Below are positions 42,101 to 52,247 of a stretch of DNA of 64,000 bases, piece by piece; the stretch's first letter is position 1; each line of letters starts with the position of its first letter. A program made the translations under genes and the position numbers. This stretch comes from Aphanomyces cochlioides (Eukaryota; Oomycota; Saprolegniomycetes; Saprolegniales; Verrucalvaceae). The stretch spans positions 4,960,001 through 5,024,000 of the forward strand of contig JAHQRK010000001.1 of NCBI GenBank assembly GCA_019828595.1, in the 5' to 3' direction. A model generated the notes under the pieces. The model made no database searches. It saw nothing but the letters and a program-made list of their open reading frames with translations, and was not told the DNA's origin.

Positions 42101-42171
42101 ATCCCTGGAATGATGGTGACTCCGTGAGTGTTGGTCTCACGGAGCTCGGAACAGCTGTTGGCGTTGGACAT
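39133..42171 (-). CDS. ORF1 protein, intact (R7)
   Basis: Complete 1012-aa ORF1 from ATG 42171 to the TAA at 39133-39135. Although R8 was inserted into this gene, the 14-bp target duplication re-creates the last codons and the stop, so the protein is unchanged. The stop is then followed directly by the R8 3' end on the opposite strand. It has the EPEHDG..GKADSTEASEDG haplotype and Pro in SASRSPSASPG. Domain layout as in R9. Confidence 0.93.
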   Translation of the reverse strand: MSNANSCSELRETNTHGVTIIPGIVSPHPLSSSNQDGGSGVSNVSTPNPRAEVEVEFDPNSVSGDQSASRSPSASPGAPLAGVPGGVNLSGSVVDPQTTVVNLSSEALTQEGEPLGPCACGGCFPGLQLESIPSEGGEKTGSMPALEATRAPPMGTPCGSVYFPPGASSEGRGRYPDLGSRRSNGVPQSPCCGDGMDSPSTPVTGGLAPAFLVTNGTEPAATNRVAPCAEPPRTGEEEEKSQEDVDMVSGDAEGKDSTETEALTDEGNTQIHSEVDGSGDINGQAKSCDTPGEVIQEEQSTNNDNDQSNQDIVDKSVAQGNGAVDPPTAADKIQGDQEQQNAEKANPWTQKTPGKDSASSKKDSKQGNAPKGAKHRNTGAHAIADDDIARCEAMADAFYKDSGDMDAFIENILLTPQSQVYELTVKLGEGYKDWSEKVICDQFVKENPGSLWGSKFPNILIHKKNPQTIVISSYNLSTCVEMGGTTFRLGGKDFLVPKYSRYGNNYYVTFNKVSHPSMAKAIVKKMAALTKSVIAAFNPTAGQNIKSPHLRVIFKSSAPPAVLVPKSGDALREITITDPSGQPFVVVFQHKIAALNKTLPPSIVSRRAEAKAEKAKAKAAKAAAKSPPSGEKEPEHDGDDHDQDPGTNAEGKADSTEASEDGQDEQPQPTAPSHGSDVDMSGDSDPPNNNGQDKQQEDVEMSTNESPALAPPSEQPKNSLDLQLVTGYRSGPAPKRTLPSSPRLDPLPTSNRFHILEEDDVELSFEDFAVPRIVLEDSSAPRPKKTKGKAKKQRLNKSAAAHLELAKKIIRDKKVEGSITECQRILRDDPQLVAHAMYAQDEDLSLFQSLVATKTIERKMALLKAQGKPHNYKHHVNFMAQYKIHPSEILEELTTDIPEIKRILFALATIDLFLSNRAPDLYTNSEALTVLLNQEATRLPDTNCLTDWSLFALIENFSDNLEKFTLPAPVLSAISMLKSITNNYHIDELCSKAHHSMNADEIDPLDLEDDQL

Positions 42172-42233
42172 TTTGAGCGCGGCGGCACTTGATAACTTCT
42201 TGACTTGAGGGGTACGAGGCAAATTCGGAAGTC

Positions 42234-42248
42234 CCACTGGAGGTCTGG
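42234..42248 (+). repeat. Target-site duplication of R7, right copy
   Basis: CCACTGGAGGTCTGG, matches 21669-21683. An untemplated C (42233) separates it from the R7 5' end. Confidence 0.94.
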
Positions 42249-44735
42249 CTACGTTGATACATCCTCACTCTCCTTTGAAGAACGCCACTCAAGTCCCTCA
42301 TGACAACCCAGTGCTTCGTGGTCGTTATCTACAAGTGCGATGTACTCTGGGTCCACTGACAGTCGTTCTCCACAATATCTATGCGCCGGCAGCCTTCCAA
42401 GAACGAGCAAGTTACTTCGAAGAATTGCCACGCGACTTTCCTCCACATGCGCTCCACATTGTTGGAGGAGATTTCAACTGCACTCTCAACAAAGATTTGG
42501 ATTCGTTGAGACCCAGTACCTCCACCATGGCCGGCACCCTTCAACTGGAACAATGGATGCACAGTTTGTCTCTGGTGGATCTGTTTCGCCGTCAAAACCC
42601 CGTGGCACGAGCCTTCACAAGTCCCACACTCACCAACCGACTCGACTACATATTTTGTTCGTCCACCTTGGCGGGTCTTCGTCATTGGAAGGCGACGCAC
42701 ATGCCACACGTTCCACAGGCTGACCACGTGGCTTGTCGTATCATCACAAAGCGTCAAACATTGCGCCATGGCTCTGGATCATGGAAAGCTCCAACTTGGC
42801 TACTTCGTCTACCACGAGCGGCCGAGATTGTTCATGGATGTCTGGATCGATTTTTGGACAAGTCTCCATCATTCCACAATATCTCCAAGGCCTACGACAT
42901 GCTGGTCAATGATATCCGCTCCCAACTCAAAGAATTCCATTCTCAACGATTGGAGAAACAACGTCTGCCGTTGAAGAAGTTAGCTGTCGAGATCGCTTCG
43001 CTTTTGCAAGTCCCCAACATGCGTCAAGATTCAGTGCTGGTGGATCGAGTGCGAGACCTTCAAAAGCAAATTCACGAGCTGCAAGATCGAGACAAGCAGT
43101 TTCGTCAAGACCAGGCGTTCCAACTTCACTTGTACAAAGCAGAGCGCTCGTCCAAGTTCCACTTCATGTCCCCTGTCCCTACCCCCTTGAAGAAGACAGT
43201 CTTCAAAGAGTTGGTGGATGTCAATGGAAATGTTGTCTCCAATCAACAAGGCATGTCTGACGTCCTGGTCGACTACTACAAGGACTTGTTTGCAGCTCCC
43301 GAGGTGCAGCGATCTGGAGACGAAGTGTCGTCATTTCTGACCCCATTGACTCGACACAAGCAACTGCCAGAGCAAGCCCAGAAAGAGCTGTCGGCTCCCT
43401 TGCGCGCCAACGAGTTCTATCATGCTATTCGACACAGCAGTTCGAACTCAGCGCCAGGTCCCAACGCTCTGCCATTCGAAGTCCTCAAACTTGCACCTCA
43501 CAAGTGGTCGTTGGTATTGGAGCTGCTATTCACACACCAGCTCCATTCTCACCCTCGCTTGACTCCCATGCAACTTGTCAGTACGCTGGTGTTGCTGCAC
43601 AAGAAAGGCCCCAAGTCACAAGCCAAGAACTATCGGCCCATTAGCCTACTCAACACGGATGTGAAAATCCTGACGAGTATTCTGGCTTATCGACTCCAGC
43701 GCCACATTCGACACATCATCCACCCGGACCAGCAAGGCTTTATCCGTCGAAGCAATATCCAAACCAATATTGCACGACTGGATGACATGCTGCACCACAT
43801 CAAACTACACAGTCCGTCCTCGATGGTGGCACTGCTTGACTTTGAGAAAGCTTTTGATCGCGTGGACCACGCGTACTTGCTCCGCGTCCTCCGTCACTAT
43901 GGCTTTCCCGAAACCTTTGTTGACATGGTTCGTATACTCGGGCCGCAAGTCTCGCATCTTGGTGAACGGCTTCTTGTCCAAGCCAGTTCACATCTCACGC
44001 GGTGTGTTGCAAGGTGATCCACTGTCGCCACTTCTGTTTGTGATCGCTTTGGAACCGATGTGCCAACTCCTACGGCAACACTCCAACTATGGCATCAAGT
44101 GTGGGGATCGCTACCACACTGGGAGTTACTTTGCCGACGACTCGCAACTCTATGCTGCAAATGAGACGTGCCTCCACCGGCAGCTTGCATTGGTTCAAAC
44201 CTTTTGCGACAAGTCTGGTTTCCGACTCAACGTAGACAAGACCCAAATTCTGACCTACAGCCAGTTGAATGGGAACCTTGCCTCACTACAAGTTACTTCC
44301 GACAGTCCCGTGAAGGCTCTTGGTATCTTGGTTGCGCCCAATCTTTCTCCATTGGCACGTTTCAATTACGTGTTTGAGAAGTTTGTGGCTCGCTTGTCTT
44401 TGTGGCTCTACAAGGCTCGAACCATGGCCGGAAAAGTCACTATCCTGCACAGCATATGTCTGCCTGTGTTATGGTACCAACTGGCTTTTGTCCCTGCCGA
44501 CAAAGACCTGGCCAAAAAGATCGACAAGGCCATGCTTCAATTTATGCATGGTGAAGAAATCAACCCATCCTCCTCTGTCCATGGCCTCCGTTTGATCAAA
44601 AAGGAGATCCTATTCATGCCGAAGAAGTCCGGTGGCTTAGGCCTGCACCATGCACTTGCTTTATGGCAACAACACAACCGCTCTGTCATGATCAGATGCA
44701 TTCAAGCCATCACCACCCCACCCCGCAAGTCTGCC
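42234..44735 (+). mobile_element. R5 segment c: LINE ORF2 part
   Basis: Continuation of R5 after R7: ORF2 residues about 91-925. It stops at GTCTGCC, directly joined to the intact 5' end of R10. The expected R5 ORF2 end and 3' UTR are not separately present; the R10 3' end now serves both (see findings). Confidence 0.9.
42234..44735 (+). pseudogene. ORF2 middle part with RT indel (R5)
   Basis: Endonuclease and RT up to about residue 925. At 43931-43937, seven bases of the other copies (CGTACTG) are replaced by TA, a net loss of five, shifting the frame at about residue 656, between LLDFEKAFDR and LQGDPLSP. RT of this copy is therefore dead independently of the R7 and R10 insertions. It has the SPSFHN variant together with QERAS. 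The frame running past 44735 into R10 is a junction artefact. Confidence 0.9.
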
Positions 44736-44796
44736 ACTTCCGAATTTGCCTCGTACCCCTCAAGTCAAGAAGTTATCAAGTGCCGCCGCGCTCAAA

Positions 44797-47700
44797 ATGT
44801 CCAACGCCAACAGCTGTTCCGAGCTCCGTGAGACCAACACTCACGGAGTCACCATCATTCCAGGTATTGTATCACCTCACCCACTTTCGTCGTCCAATCA
44901 GGATGGCGGAAGTGGTGTGAGTAATGTCTCTACACCTAACCCTAGGGCCGAAGTGGAGGTCGAGTTCGACCCCAACAGCGTCTCTGGAGACCAATCTGCG
45001 TCTCGCTCCACCAGCGCTTCACCTGGTGCTCCACTCGCCGGAGTTCCAGGGGGGGGTCAACCTCAGTGGGTCAGTGGTTGACCCCCAGACCACTGTCGTT
45101 AACTTGTCTAGCGAAGCCCTCACTCAGGAGGGCGAACCACTGGGGCCTTGTGCCTGTGGTGGCTGCTTCCCTGGACTCCAATTGGAGTCGATCCCCAGTG
45201 AAGGCGGCGAGAAAACGGGGTCCATGCCAGCCCTAGAGGCTACGAGGGCCCCCCCTATGGGCACACCCTGCGGTTCTGTCTACTTCCCCCCAGGGGCCTC
45301 TTCGGAGGGGCGGGGGCGGTATCCCGATTTGGGTTCTCGCCGGAGCAATGGTGTACCCCAGTCACCGTGCTGCGGGGATGGCATGGATTCCCCTTCTACC
45401 CCTGTCACTGGGGGTCTGGCCCCGGCCTTTCTCGTGACCAATGGGACTGAGCCAGCAGCCACCAACCGCGTCGCCCCCTGTGCTGAGCCTCCTAGAACGG
45501 GAGAGGAAGAAGAACAATCTCAAGAGGACGTGGATATGGTCTCTGGAGACGCCGAGGGGAAGGATTCTACTGAAACCGAGGCCTTAACCGACGAGGGAAA
45601 TACTCAAATTCACTCGGAGGTTGATGGGTCAGGCGACATTAACGGCCAAGCGAAGCCGTGTGATACTCCTGGAGAAGTTATTCACGAGGAACAATCGACA
45701 AACAATGACAATGACCAGTCAAATCAAGACATTGTCGACAAATCCGTTGCTCAAGGAAATGGCGCTGTTGATCCTCCTACCGCGGCAGACAAAATACAAG
45801 GCGATCAAGAGCAACAAAACGCTGAAAAGGCCAATCCATGGACGCAAAAGACTCCCGGCAAGGATTCAGCTTCGTCCAAGAAAGATTCCAAGCAAGGCAA
45901 TGCCCCCAAAGGCGCGAAACATCGCAACACTGGTGCTCATGCTATTGCCGATGACGATATTGCGCGATGCGAGGCCATGGCGGACGCATTCTACAAAGAC
46001 TCTGGTGACATGGACGCCTTCATTGAAAACATTTTGCTCACCCCCCAGTCCCAAGTGTACGAGCTCACAGTCAAGTTGGGCGAAGGCTACAAGGACTGGT
46101 CCGAAAAAGTCATCTGCGATCAATTTGTCAAGGAAAATCCTGGTTCGTTATGGGGCTCCAAATTTCCGAACATTTTGATCCACAAGAAGAACCCACAGAC
46201 CATTGTGATCTCAAGTTACAACTTGTCTACGTGCGTGGAAATGGGAGGCACAACGTTTCGACTTGGTGGCAAAGACTTCCTGGTTCCCAAGTACTCGCGT
46301 TATGGCAACAACTACTACGTTACGTTCAACAAGGTCAGTCACCCTTCGATGGCCAAGGCGATTGTCAAGAAAATGGCTGCATTGACCAAGTCAGTGATAG
46401 CAGCATTCAACCCTACTGCTGGTCAGAACATCAAGTCGCCGCATTTGAGAGTCATTTTCAAGTCGTCTGCGCCTCCTGCAGTGCTGGTGCCAAAATCCGG
46501 CGACGCACTACGCGAAATCACCATTACGGATCCGTCGGGTCAGCCTTTTGTCGTCGTGTTTCAGCACAAGATCGCTGCTCTGAACAAGACATTGCCTCCG
46601 TCGATTGTTTCACGACGTGCAGAGGCCAAGGCTGAAAAAGCGAAGGCAAAAGCGGCCAAGGCAGCGGCAAAATCTCCTCCGTCAGGAGAAAAAGAACCTG
46701 AACATGATGGAGACGATCATGATCAAGACCCTGGAACAAATGCGGAAGGCAAGGCCGACTCAACTGAGGCATCTGAAGATGGTCAAGATGAACAACCACA
46801 GCCAACAGCTCCTTCTCATGGCTCTGATGTCGATATGTTTGGTGACAGCGATCCCCCTAACAACAATGGACAAGACAAACAACAAGAAGATGTGGAAATG
46901 TCTACCAACGAATCGCCCGCTCTTGCTCCACCAAGTGAGCAGCCCAAGAACTCGCTGGACCTTCAATTGGTAACGGGCTACCGGTCTGGACCAGCTCCAA
47001 AACGTACTTTGCCTTCGTCCCCACGTTTGGATCCCCTGCCGACATCCAACCGTTTTCATATCCTCGAAGAAGACGACGTGGAACTCTCGTTTGAAGACTT
47101 TGCAGTGCCTCGAATTGTATTGGAAGATTCAAGTGCGCCACGCCCGAAAAAGACCAAAGGCAAAGCGAAGAAACAACGACTTAACAAGTCTGCTGCAGCC
47201 CACCTCGAATTGGCGAAGAAGATCATTCGAGACAAGAAAGTCGAAGGCAGTATCACCGAATGTCAACGCATTTTGCGAGATGATCCTCAGCTCGTTGCAC
47301 ATGCTATGTACGCACAAGATGAAGACCTCAGTTTGTTTCAGTCACTTGTTGCAACCAAGACTATTGAGCGCAAGATGGCTTTGTTAAAAGCTCAAGGCAA
47401 GCCTCACAACTACAAACATCACGTCAACTTCATGGCTCAATACAAGATTCACCCGTCAGAAATCTTGGAAGAATTGACCACGGACATACCAGAGATCAAG
47501 CGCATCCTCTTTGCACTTGCTACGATTGACTTATTCCTCTCAAATCGGGCCCCAGACCTCTACACAAACTCGGAGGCACTGACTGTTCTATTGAACCAAG
47601 AAGCAACAAGATTGCCTGACACCAACTGCTTGACGGACTGGTCGCTGTTTGCTTTGATCGAAAACTTCAGCGACAATCTCGAGAAGTTCACTTTGCCGGC

Positions 47701-47836
47701 TCCCGTCTTGTCGGCCATCTCGATGCTCAAAAGCATCACCAACAATTACCACATCGACGAGCTCTGCAGCAAAGCTCACCACTCCATGAACGCCGACGAA
47801 ATTGATCCCCTCGATTTGGAGGACGATCAACTCTAA
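44797..47836 (+). pseudogene. ORF1 with +1 frameshift in a G run (R10)
   Basis: ORF1 from ATG 44797 is complete except that the usual G7 run is G8 at 45049-45056 (residue ~87), shifting the frame; the correct frame is then open to the TAA at 47834-47836. R12 has G6 at the same place. Either a slippage hotspot or a sequencing error. It has a private Ser to Phe change (DVDMFGDSD), and Gln for Lys in EEEEQSQED. Confidence 0.88.
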
Positions 47837-47914
47837 GGCTTCTATCCCCTGCTTCAATCCATTTCAACCTCCCCTCTCACCCCTCCATTCTACTCATTTT
47901 CATCTGTACTCGTG

Positions 47915-50900
47915 ATGATTGACAACAACTTCTCCGATGTCCCAACTGAACTCGTGGACTGGGACCCACAAATCATCTCCCTCAACACCAATGGCTTCTC
48001 CAACAGTCATCGGTACATCCTCGACAAACTATCAAGTGTTCACGACGTTTCCTTTATCCAAGAAACCCGTTTCCGCACGCCAAGTCTCCACGACCGTGTT
48101 GCGTTCCATTGGCAACGCATCACAAACCACGAAGGCTCTTTGTTCTTTGAAGAGCCTATTTACCCTGAAGTATCCACGTCGCCAGCCACTGGAGGTCTGG
48201 CTACGTTGATACATCCTCACTCTCCTTTGAAGAACGCCACTCAAGTCCCTCATGACAACCCAGTGCTTCGTGGTCGTTATCTACAAGTGCGATGTACTCT
48301 GGGTCCACTGACAGTCGTTCTCCACAATATCTATGCGCCGGCAGCCTTCCAAGAACGAGCAAGTTACTTCGAAGAATTGCCACGCGACTTTCCTCCACAT
48401 GCGCTCCACATTGTTGGAGGAGATTTCAACTGCACTCTCAACAAAGATTTGGATTCGTTGAGACCCAGTACCTCCACCATGGCCGGCACCCTTCAACTGG
48501 AACAATGGATGCACAGTTTGTCTCTGGTGGATCTGTTTCGCCGTCAAAACCCCGTGGCAAGAACCTTCACAAGTCCCACACTCACCAACCGACTTGACTA
48601 CATCTTTTGTTCGTCCACCTTGGCGGGTATTCGTCATTGGAAGGCGACGCACATGCCACACGTTCCACAGGCTGACCACGTGGCTTGTCGTATCATCACA
48701 AAGCGTCAAACATTGCGCCATGGCTCTGGATCATGGAAAGCTCCAACTTGGCTACTTCGTCTACCACGAGCGGCCGAGATTGTTCATGGATGTCTGGATC
48801 GATTTTTGGACAAGTCTCCAACATTCCACAATATCTCCAAGGCCTACGACATACTGGTCAATGATATCCGCTCCCAACTCAAAGAATTCCATTCTCAACG
48901 ATTGGAGAAACAACGTCTGCCGTTGAAGAAGTTAGCTGTCGAGATCGCTTCGCTTTTGCAAGTCCCCAACATGCGTCAAGATGCAGTGCTGGTGGATCGA
49001 GTGCGAGACCTTCAAAAGCAAATTCACGAGCTGCAAGATCGAGACAAGCAGTTTCGTCAAGACCAGGCGTTCCAACTTCACTTGTACAAAGCAGAGCGCT
49101 CGTCCAAGTTCCACTTCATGTCCCCTGTCCCTACCCCCTTGAAGAAGACAGTCTTCAAAGAGTTGGTGGATGTCAATGGAAATGTTATCTCCAATCAACA
49201 AGGCATGTCTGACGTCCTGGTCGACTACTACAAGGACTTGTTTGCAGCTCCCGAGGTGCAGCGATCTGGAGACGAAGTGTCGTCATTTCTGACCCCATTG
49301 ACTCGACACAAGCAACTGCCAGAGCAAGCCCAGAAAGAGCTGTCGGCTCCCTTGCGCGCCAACGAGTTCTATCATGCTATTCGACACAGCAGTTCGAACT
49401 CAGCGCCAGGTCCCAACGCTCTGCCATTCGAAGTCCTCAAACTTGCACCTCACAAGTGGTCGTTGGTATTGGAGCTGCTATTCACACACCAGCTCCATTC
49501 TCACCCTCGCTTGACTCCCATGCAACTTGTCAGTACGCTGGTGTTGCTGCACAAGAAAGGCCCCAAGTCACAGGCCAAGAACTATCGGCCCATTAGCCTA
49601 CTCAACACGGATGTGAAAATCCTGACGAGTATTCTGGCTTATCGACTCCAGCGCCACATTCGACACATCATCCACCCGGACCAGCAAGGCTTTATCCGTC
49701 GAAGCAATATCCAAACCAATATTGCACGACTGGATGACATGCTGCACCACATCAAACTACACAGTCCGTCCTCGATGGTGGCACTGCTTGACTTTGAGAA
49801 AGCTTTTGATCGCGTGGACCACGCGTACTTGCTCCGCGTCCTCCGTCACTATGGCTTTCCCGAAACCTTTGTTGACATGGTTCGCGTACTGTACTCGGGC
49901 CGCAAGTCTCGCATCTTGGTGAACGGCTTCTTGTCCAAGCCAGTTCACATCTCACGCGGTGTGTTGCAAGGTGATCCACTGTCGCCACTTCTGTTTGTGA
50001 TCGCTTTGGAACCGATGTGCCAACTCCTACGGCAACACTCCAACTATGGCATCAAGTGTGGGGATCGCTACCACACTGGGAGTTACTTTGCCGACGACTC
50101 GCAACTCTATGCGGCAAATGAGACGTGCCTCCACCGGCAGCTTGCATTGGTTCAAACCTTTTGCGACAAGTCTGGTTTCCGACTCAACGTAGACAAGACC
50201 CAAATTCTGACCTACAGCCAGTTGAATGGGAACCTTGCCTCACTACAAGTTACTTCCGACAGTCCCGTGAAGGCTCTTGGTATCTTGGTTGCGCCCAATC
50301 TTTCTCCATTGGCACGTTTCAATTACGTGTTTGAGAAGTTTGTGGCTCGCTTGTCTTTGTGGCTCTACAAGGCTCGAACCATGGCCGGAAAAGTCACTAT
50401 CCTGCACAGCATATGTCTGCCTGTGTTATGGTACCAACTGGCTTTTGTCCCTGCCGACAAAGACCTGGCCAAAAAGATCGACAAGGCCATGCTTCAATTT
50501 ATGCATGGTGAAGAAATCAACCCATCCTCCTCTGTCCATGGCCTCCGTTTGATCAAAAAGGAGATCATATTCATGCCGAAGAAGTCCGGTGGCTTAGGCC
50601 TGCACCATGCACTTGCTTTATGGCAACAACACAACCGCTCTGTCATGATCAGATGCATTCAAGCCATCACCACCCCACCCCGCAAGTCTGCCATGTCCGC
50701 CTGGATTACGCCGGGCTATACTCTCCTCGAGAAGGCTTTTCATCCATGGGGGTTCCCCCGAGATCTCCTCTTGGCGAATGGTACTTCTGCATTCATCAGA
50801 CAACTGTACAAGAATCCCAATATCACTCCAATGTGGAAAGCCTTATTGAGTAGCTGGTTTGAATCCCGCTGGACTCCGTACGGCTGTCCAAATCACATCT

Positions 50901-51970
50901 CATCTTTGGATGTTCCCCTTTGGCACAACTCGTATCTGCCTGGACTCGAAGACCTATACGATCAGTGCTCTACATCGACGCAATACCAAGCCAATGTATT
51001 GGCGTCGCTTCACATCACGAAGTTGTCGCATTTGTTGACTCCGTGTCAGCGAGTTTGGCCAGCTTCGATCTTGTTCGACAAAATCAACCGTGCCTGCCGC
51101 CAAGCCAATTTTGTCCCTCCAACGAAACAATGGATCTCAATCTTGGTGACCAAGTTATCACGATTGTTTGAGATTGTTTCTGAAGAGGATGCTCCCGTGT
51201 TCCACTTGCCGACGCCAAGCTCTGAATGGATGGAATGGCACTGGATGATTCACCCTGACTCGAGTCCGATCTTGTTGGCGCTTGCGACTTCGAAATCGGC
51301 TAAGATCAGAGCTTCTCCAGCTGTCAGCTCGTCCATCCTTCCTACCAAGCATCTCAACCTGCCATCGAACTTTTACGAAGACCCCAAGCGCCTTACCCAA
51401 CTTGCCGCCTTCCTCCAACCCGACCACATTCTCCCTCGATATGGAGAGTTCATTTTCAAGACCCTTCTCCGCGCCAACGCCATGCAATATCTGTTTCAGT
51501 ACCAAGACCCCAAGCCGACGTGTGTCTTCTGTCGTGTCAATGAGACGTACGAGCATTTCCTGTTCTCTTGTGGATATGGTCAATCTGTTTGGTATTCCTT
51601 CAAGACAATCCAGCGACTGCTCGAGTGTTCCTTTCCGTCCACGTGTCTGGAAATGTTCTACGAGACGCCCAAGCCGTCCGATGGATACTACATCCGTGGC
51701 TATCTGAAGATCTGGCCGATTGTCCGAGCCTGCGTGTATTATCAAATATGGCTCCAACGTGCCGATCGCACCTTTCGACCCGACCTCACAGCGAAGAGTC
51801 CGATGGAAGTTGCCATTCATGCTGCCTCTTTGATCAAGCTACATCTACAACAGCTCCTGGTTGATCTCCCTCTCAAGAAGGGATACACCAAGGTATTCAA
51901 TGTGCTCAAGCATCTATCTTCGGACCACTGGTTACGTCAACACATCATTCCTGACAGCGTCGTTTCATGA
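47915..51970 (+). CDS. ORF2: endonuclease-reverse transcriptase, intact (R10)
   Basis: 1351 aa with all endonuclease, RT and finger motifs. Distinguishing residues are LAGIRHW, NGNVISN, HPWGFPRDL, STQYQAN, WYSFKTI and the C-terminus DHWLRQHIIPDSVVS. Because of the 3' collapse with R5, the part after about residue 925 could come from R5 or R10. ATG 47915 follows GTG, as in the other copies. Confidence 0.93.
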   Translation: MIDNNFSDVPTELVDWDPQIISLNTNGFSNSHRYILDKLSSVHDVSFIQETRFRTPSLHDRVAFHWQRITNHEGSLFFEEPIYPEVSTSPATGGLATLIHPHSPLKNATQVPHDNPVLRGRYLQVRCTLGPLTVVLHNIYAPAAFQERASYFEELPRDFPPHALHIVGGDFNCTLNKDLDSLRPSTSTMAGTLQLEQWMHSLSLVDLFRRQNPVARTFTSPTLTNRLDYIFCSSTLAGIRHWKATHMPHVPQADHVACRIITKRQTLRHGSGSWKAPTWLLRLPRAAEIVHGCLDRFLDKSPTFHNISKAYDILVNDIRSQLKEFHSQRLEKQRLPLKKLAVEIASLLQVPNMRQDAVLVDRVRDLQKQIHELQDRDKQFRQDQAFQLHLYKAERSSKFHFMSPVPTPLKKTVFKELVDVNGNVISNQQGMSDVLVDYYKDLFAAPEVQRSGDEVSSFLTPLTRHKQLPEQAQKELSAPLRANEFYHAIRHSSSNSAPGPNALPFEVLKLAPHKWSLVLELLFTHQLHSHPRLTPMQLVSTLVLLHKKGPKSQAKNYRPISLLNTDVKILTSILAYRLQRHIRHIIHPDQQGFIRRSNIQTNIARLDDMLHHIKLHSPSSMVALLDFEKAFDRVDHAYLLRVLRHYGFPETFVDMVRVLYSGRKSRILVNGFLSKPVHISRGVLQGDPLSPLLFVIALEPMCQLLRQHSNYGIKCGDRYHTGSYFADDSQLYAANETCLHRQLALVQTFCDKSGFRLNVDKTQILTYSQLNGNLASLQVTSDSPVKALGILVAPNLSPLARFNYVFEKFVARLSLWLYKARTMAGKVTILHSICLPVLWYQLAFVPADKDLAKKIDKAMLQFMHGEEINPSSSVHGLRLIKKEIIFMPKKSGGLGLHHALALWQQHNRSVMIRCIQAITTPPRKSAMSAWITPGYTLLEKAFHPWGFPRDLLLANGTSAFIRQLYKNPNITPMWKALLSSWFESRWTPYGCPNHISSLDVPLWHNSYLPGLEDLYDQCSTSTQYQANVLASLHITKLSHLLTPCQRVWPASILFDKINRACRQANFVPPTKQWISILVTKLSRLFEIVSEEDAPVFHLPTPSSEWMEWHWMIHPDSSPILLALATSKSAKIRASPAVSSSILPTKHLNLPSNFYEDPKRLTQLAAFLQPDHILPRYGEFIFKTLLRANAMQYLFQYQDPKPTCVFCRVNETYEHFLFSCGYGQSVWYSFKTIQRLLECSFPSTCLEMFYETPKPSDGYYIRGYLKIWPIVRACVYYQIWLQRADRTFRPDLTAKSPMEVAIHAASLIKLHLQQLLVDLPLKKGYTKVFNVLKHLSSDHWLRQHIIPDSVVS

Positions 51971-52116
51971 GAGAGCTAACGGCTCACTCACTTCATCTCC
52001 TGTTCAATGACCACTTTGCCATATTCTGTTTTCCAAGTTCTATTTATAGAGTACGAGGCAAATTAGTAAGTCATTAGGGCCTTTGCTCAAAAATAAGGTT
52101 AATACAACTCATTTAA
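51971..52116 (+). promoter_or_regulatory. R10/R5 3' UTR with terminal hairpin
   Basis: 146 nt. The stop-codon stem has a mismatch (GAGAGAGC opposite GCTCACTC). TATAGAG replaces TATACAG next to the 14-nt motif, but the antisense TATAAATAG is kept. The terminal inverted repeat is at 52097-52118. Confidence 0.66.
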
Positions 52117-52131
52117 CCATGAACGCCGACG
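52117..52131 (+). repeat. Target-site duplication of R5, right copy
   Basis: CCATGAACGCCGACG, matches 10806-10820. Nick on the other strand: TTCATGG|AGTGG. Confidence 0.93.
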
Positions 52132-52169
52132 AAATTGATCCCCTCGATTTGGAGGACGATCAACTCTAA
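52117..52169 (+). pseudogene. ORF1 C-terminal tail (R4)
   Basis: Last 17 codons of ORF1 (MNADEIDPLDLEDDQL, with TAA at 52167-52169), the remainder of the gene at 7821-10820. An ATG is present, but this is only the tail of the split gene. Confidence 0.85.
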
Positions 52170-52247
52170 GGCTTCTATCCCCTGCTTCAATCCATTTCAA
52201 CCTCCCCTCTGACCCCTCCATTCTACTCATTTTCATCTGTACTCGTG

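Larger units (their letters stand above)
39131..42232 (-). mobile_element. R7 segment b: LINE 5' part
   Basis: Leader and all of ORF1 of R7, with the intact 5' end at 42232, then one extra C (42233) before the R7 target duplication (42234-42248). It begins with the right copy of the R8 duplication (39131-39144). Confidence 0.94.
44736..52116 (+). mobile_element. R10: full-length LINE fused to R5
   Basis: 7381 bp with intact 5' and 3' ends, inserted in R5 in the same orientation. The right flank is R4 with the R5 target duplication (52117-52131), so the R10 and R5 3' parts have become a single copy. ORF1 has one extra G; ORF2 is open. The ORF2 C-terminus DHWLRQHIIP and the GAGAGAGC after the stop are shared only with R2. 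Confidence 0.93.
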
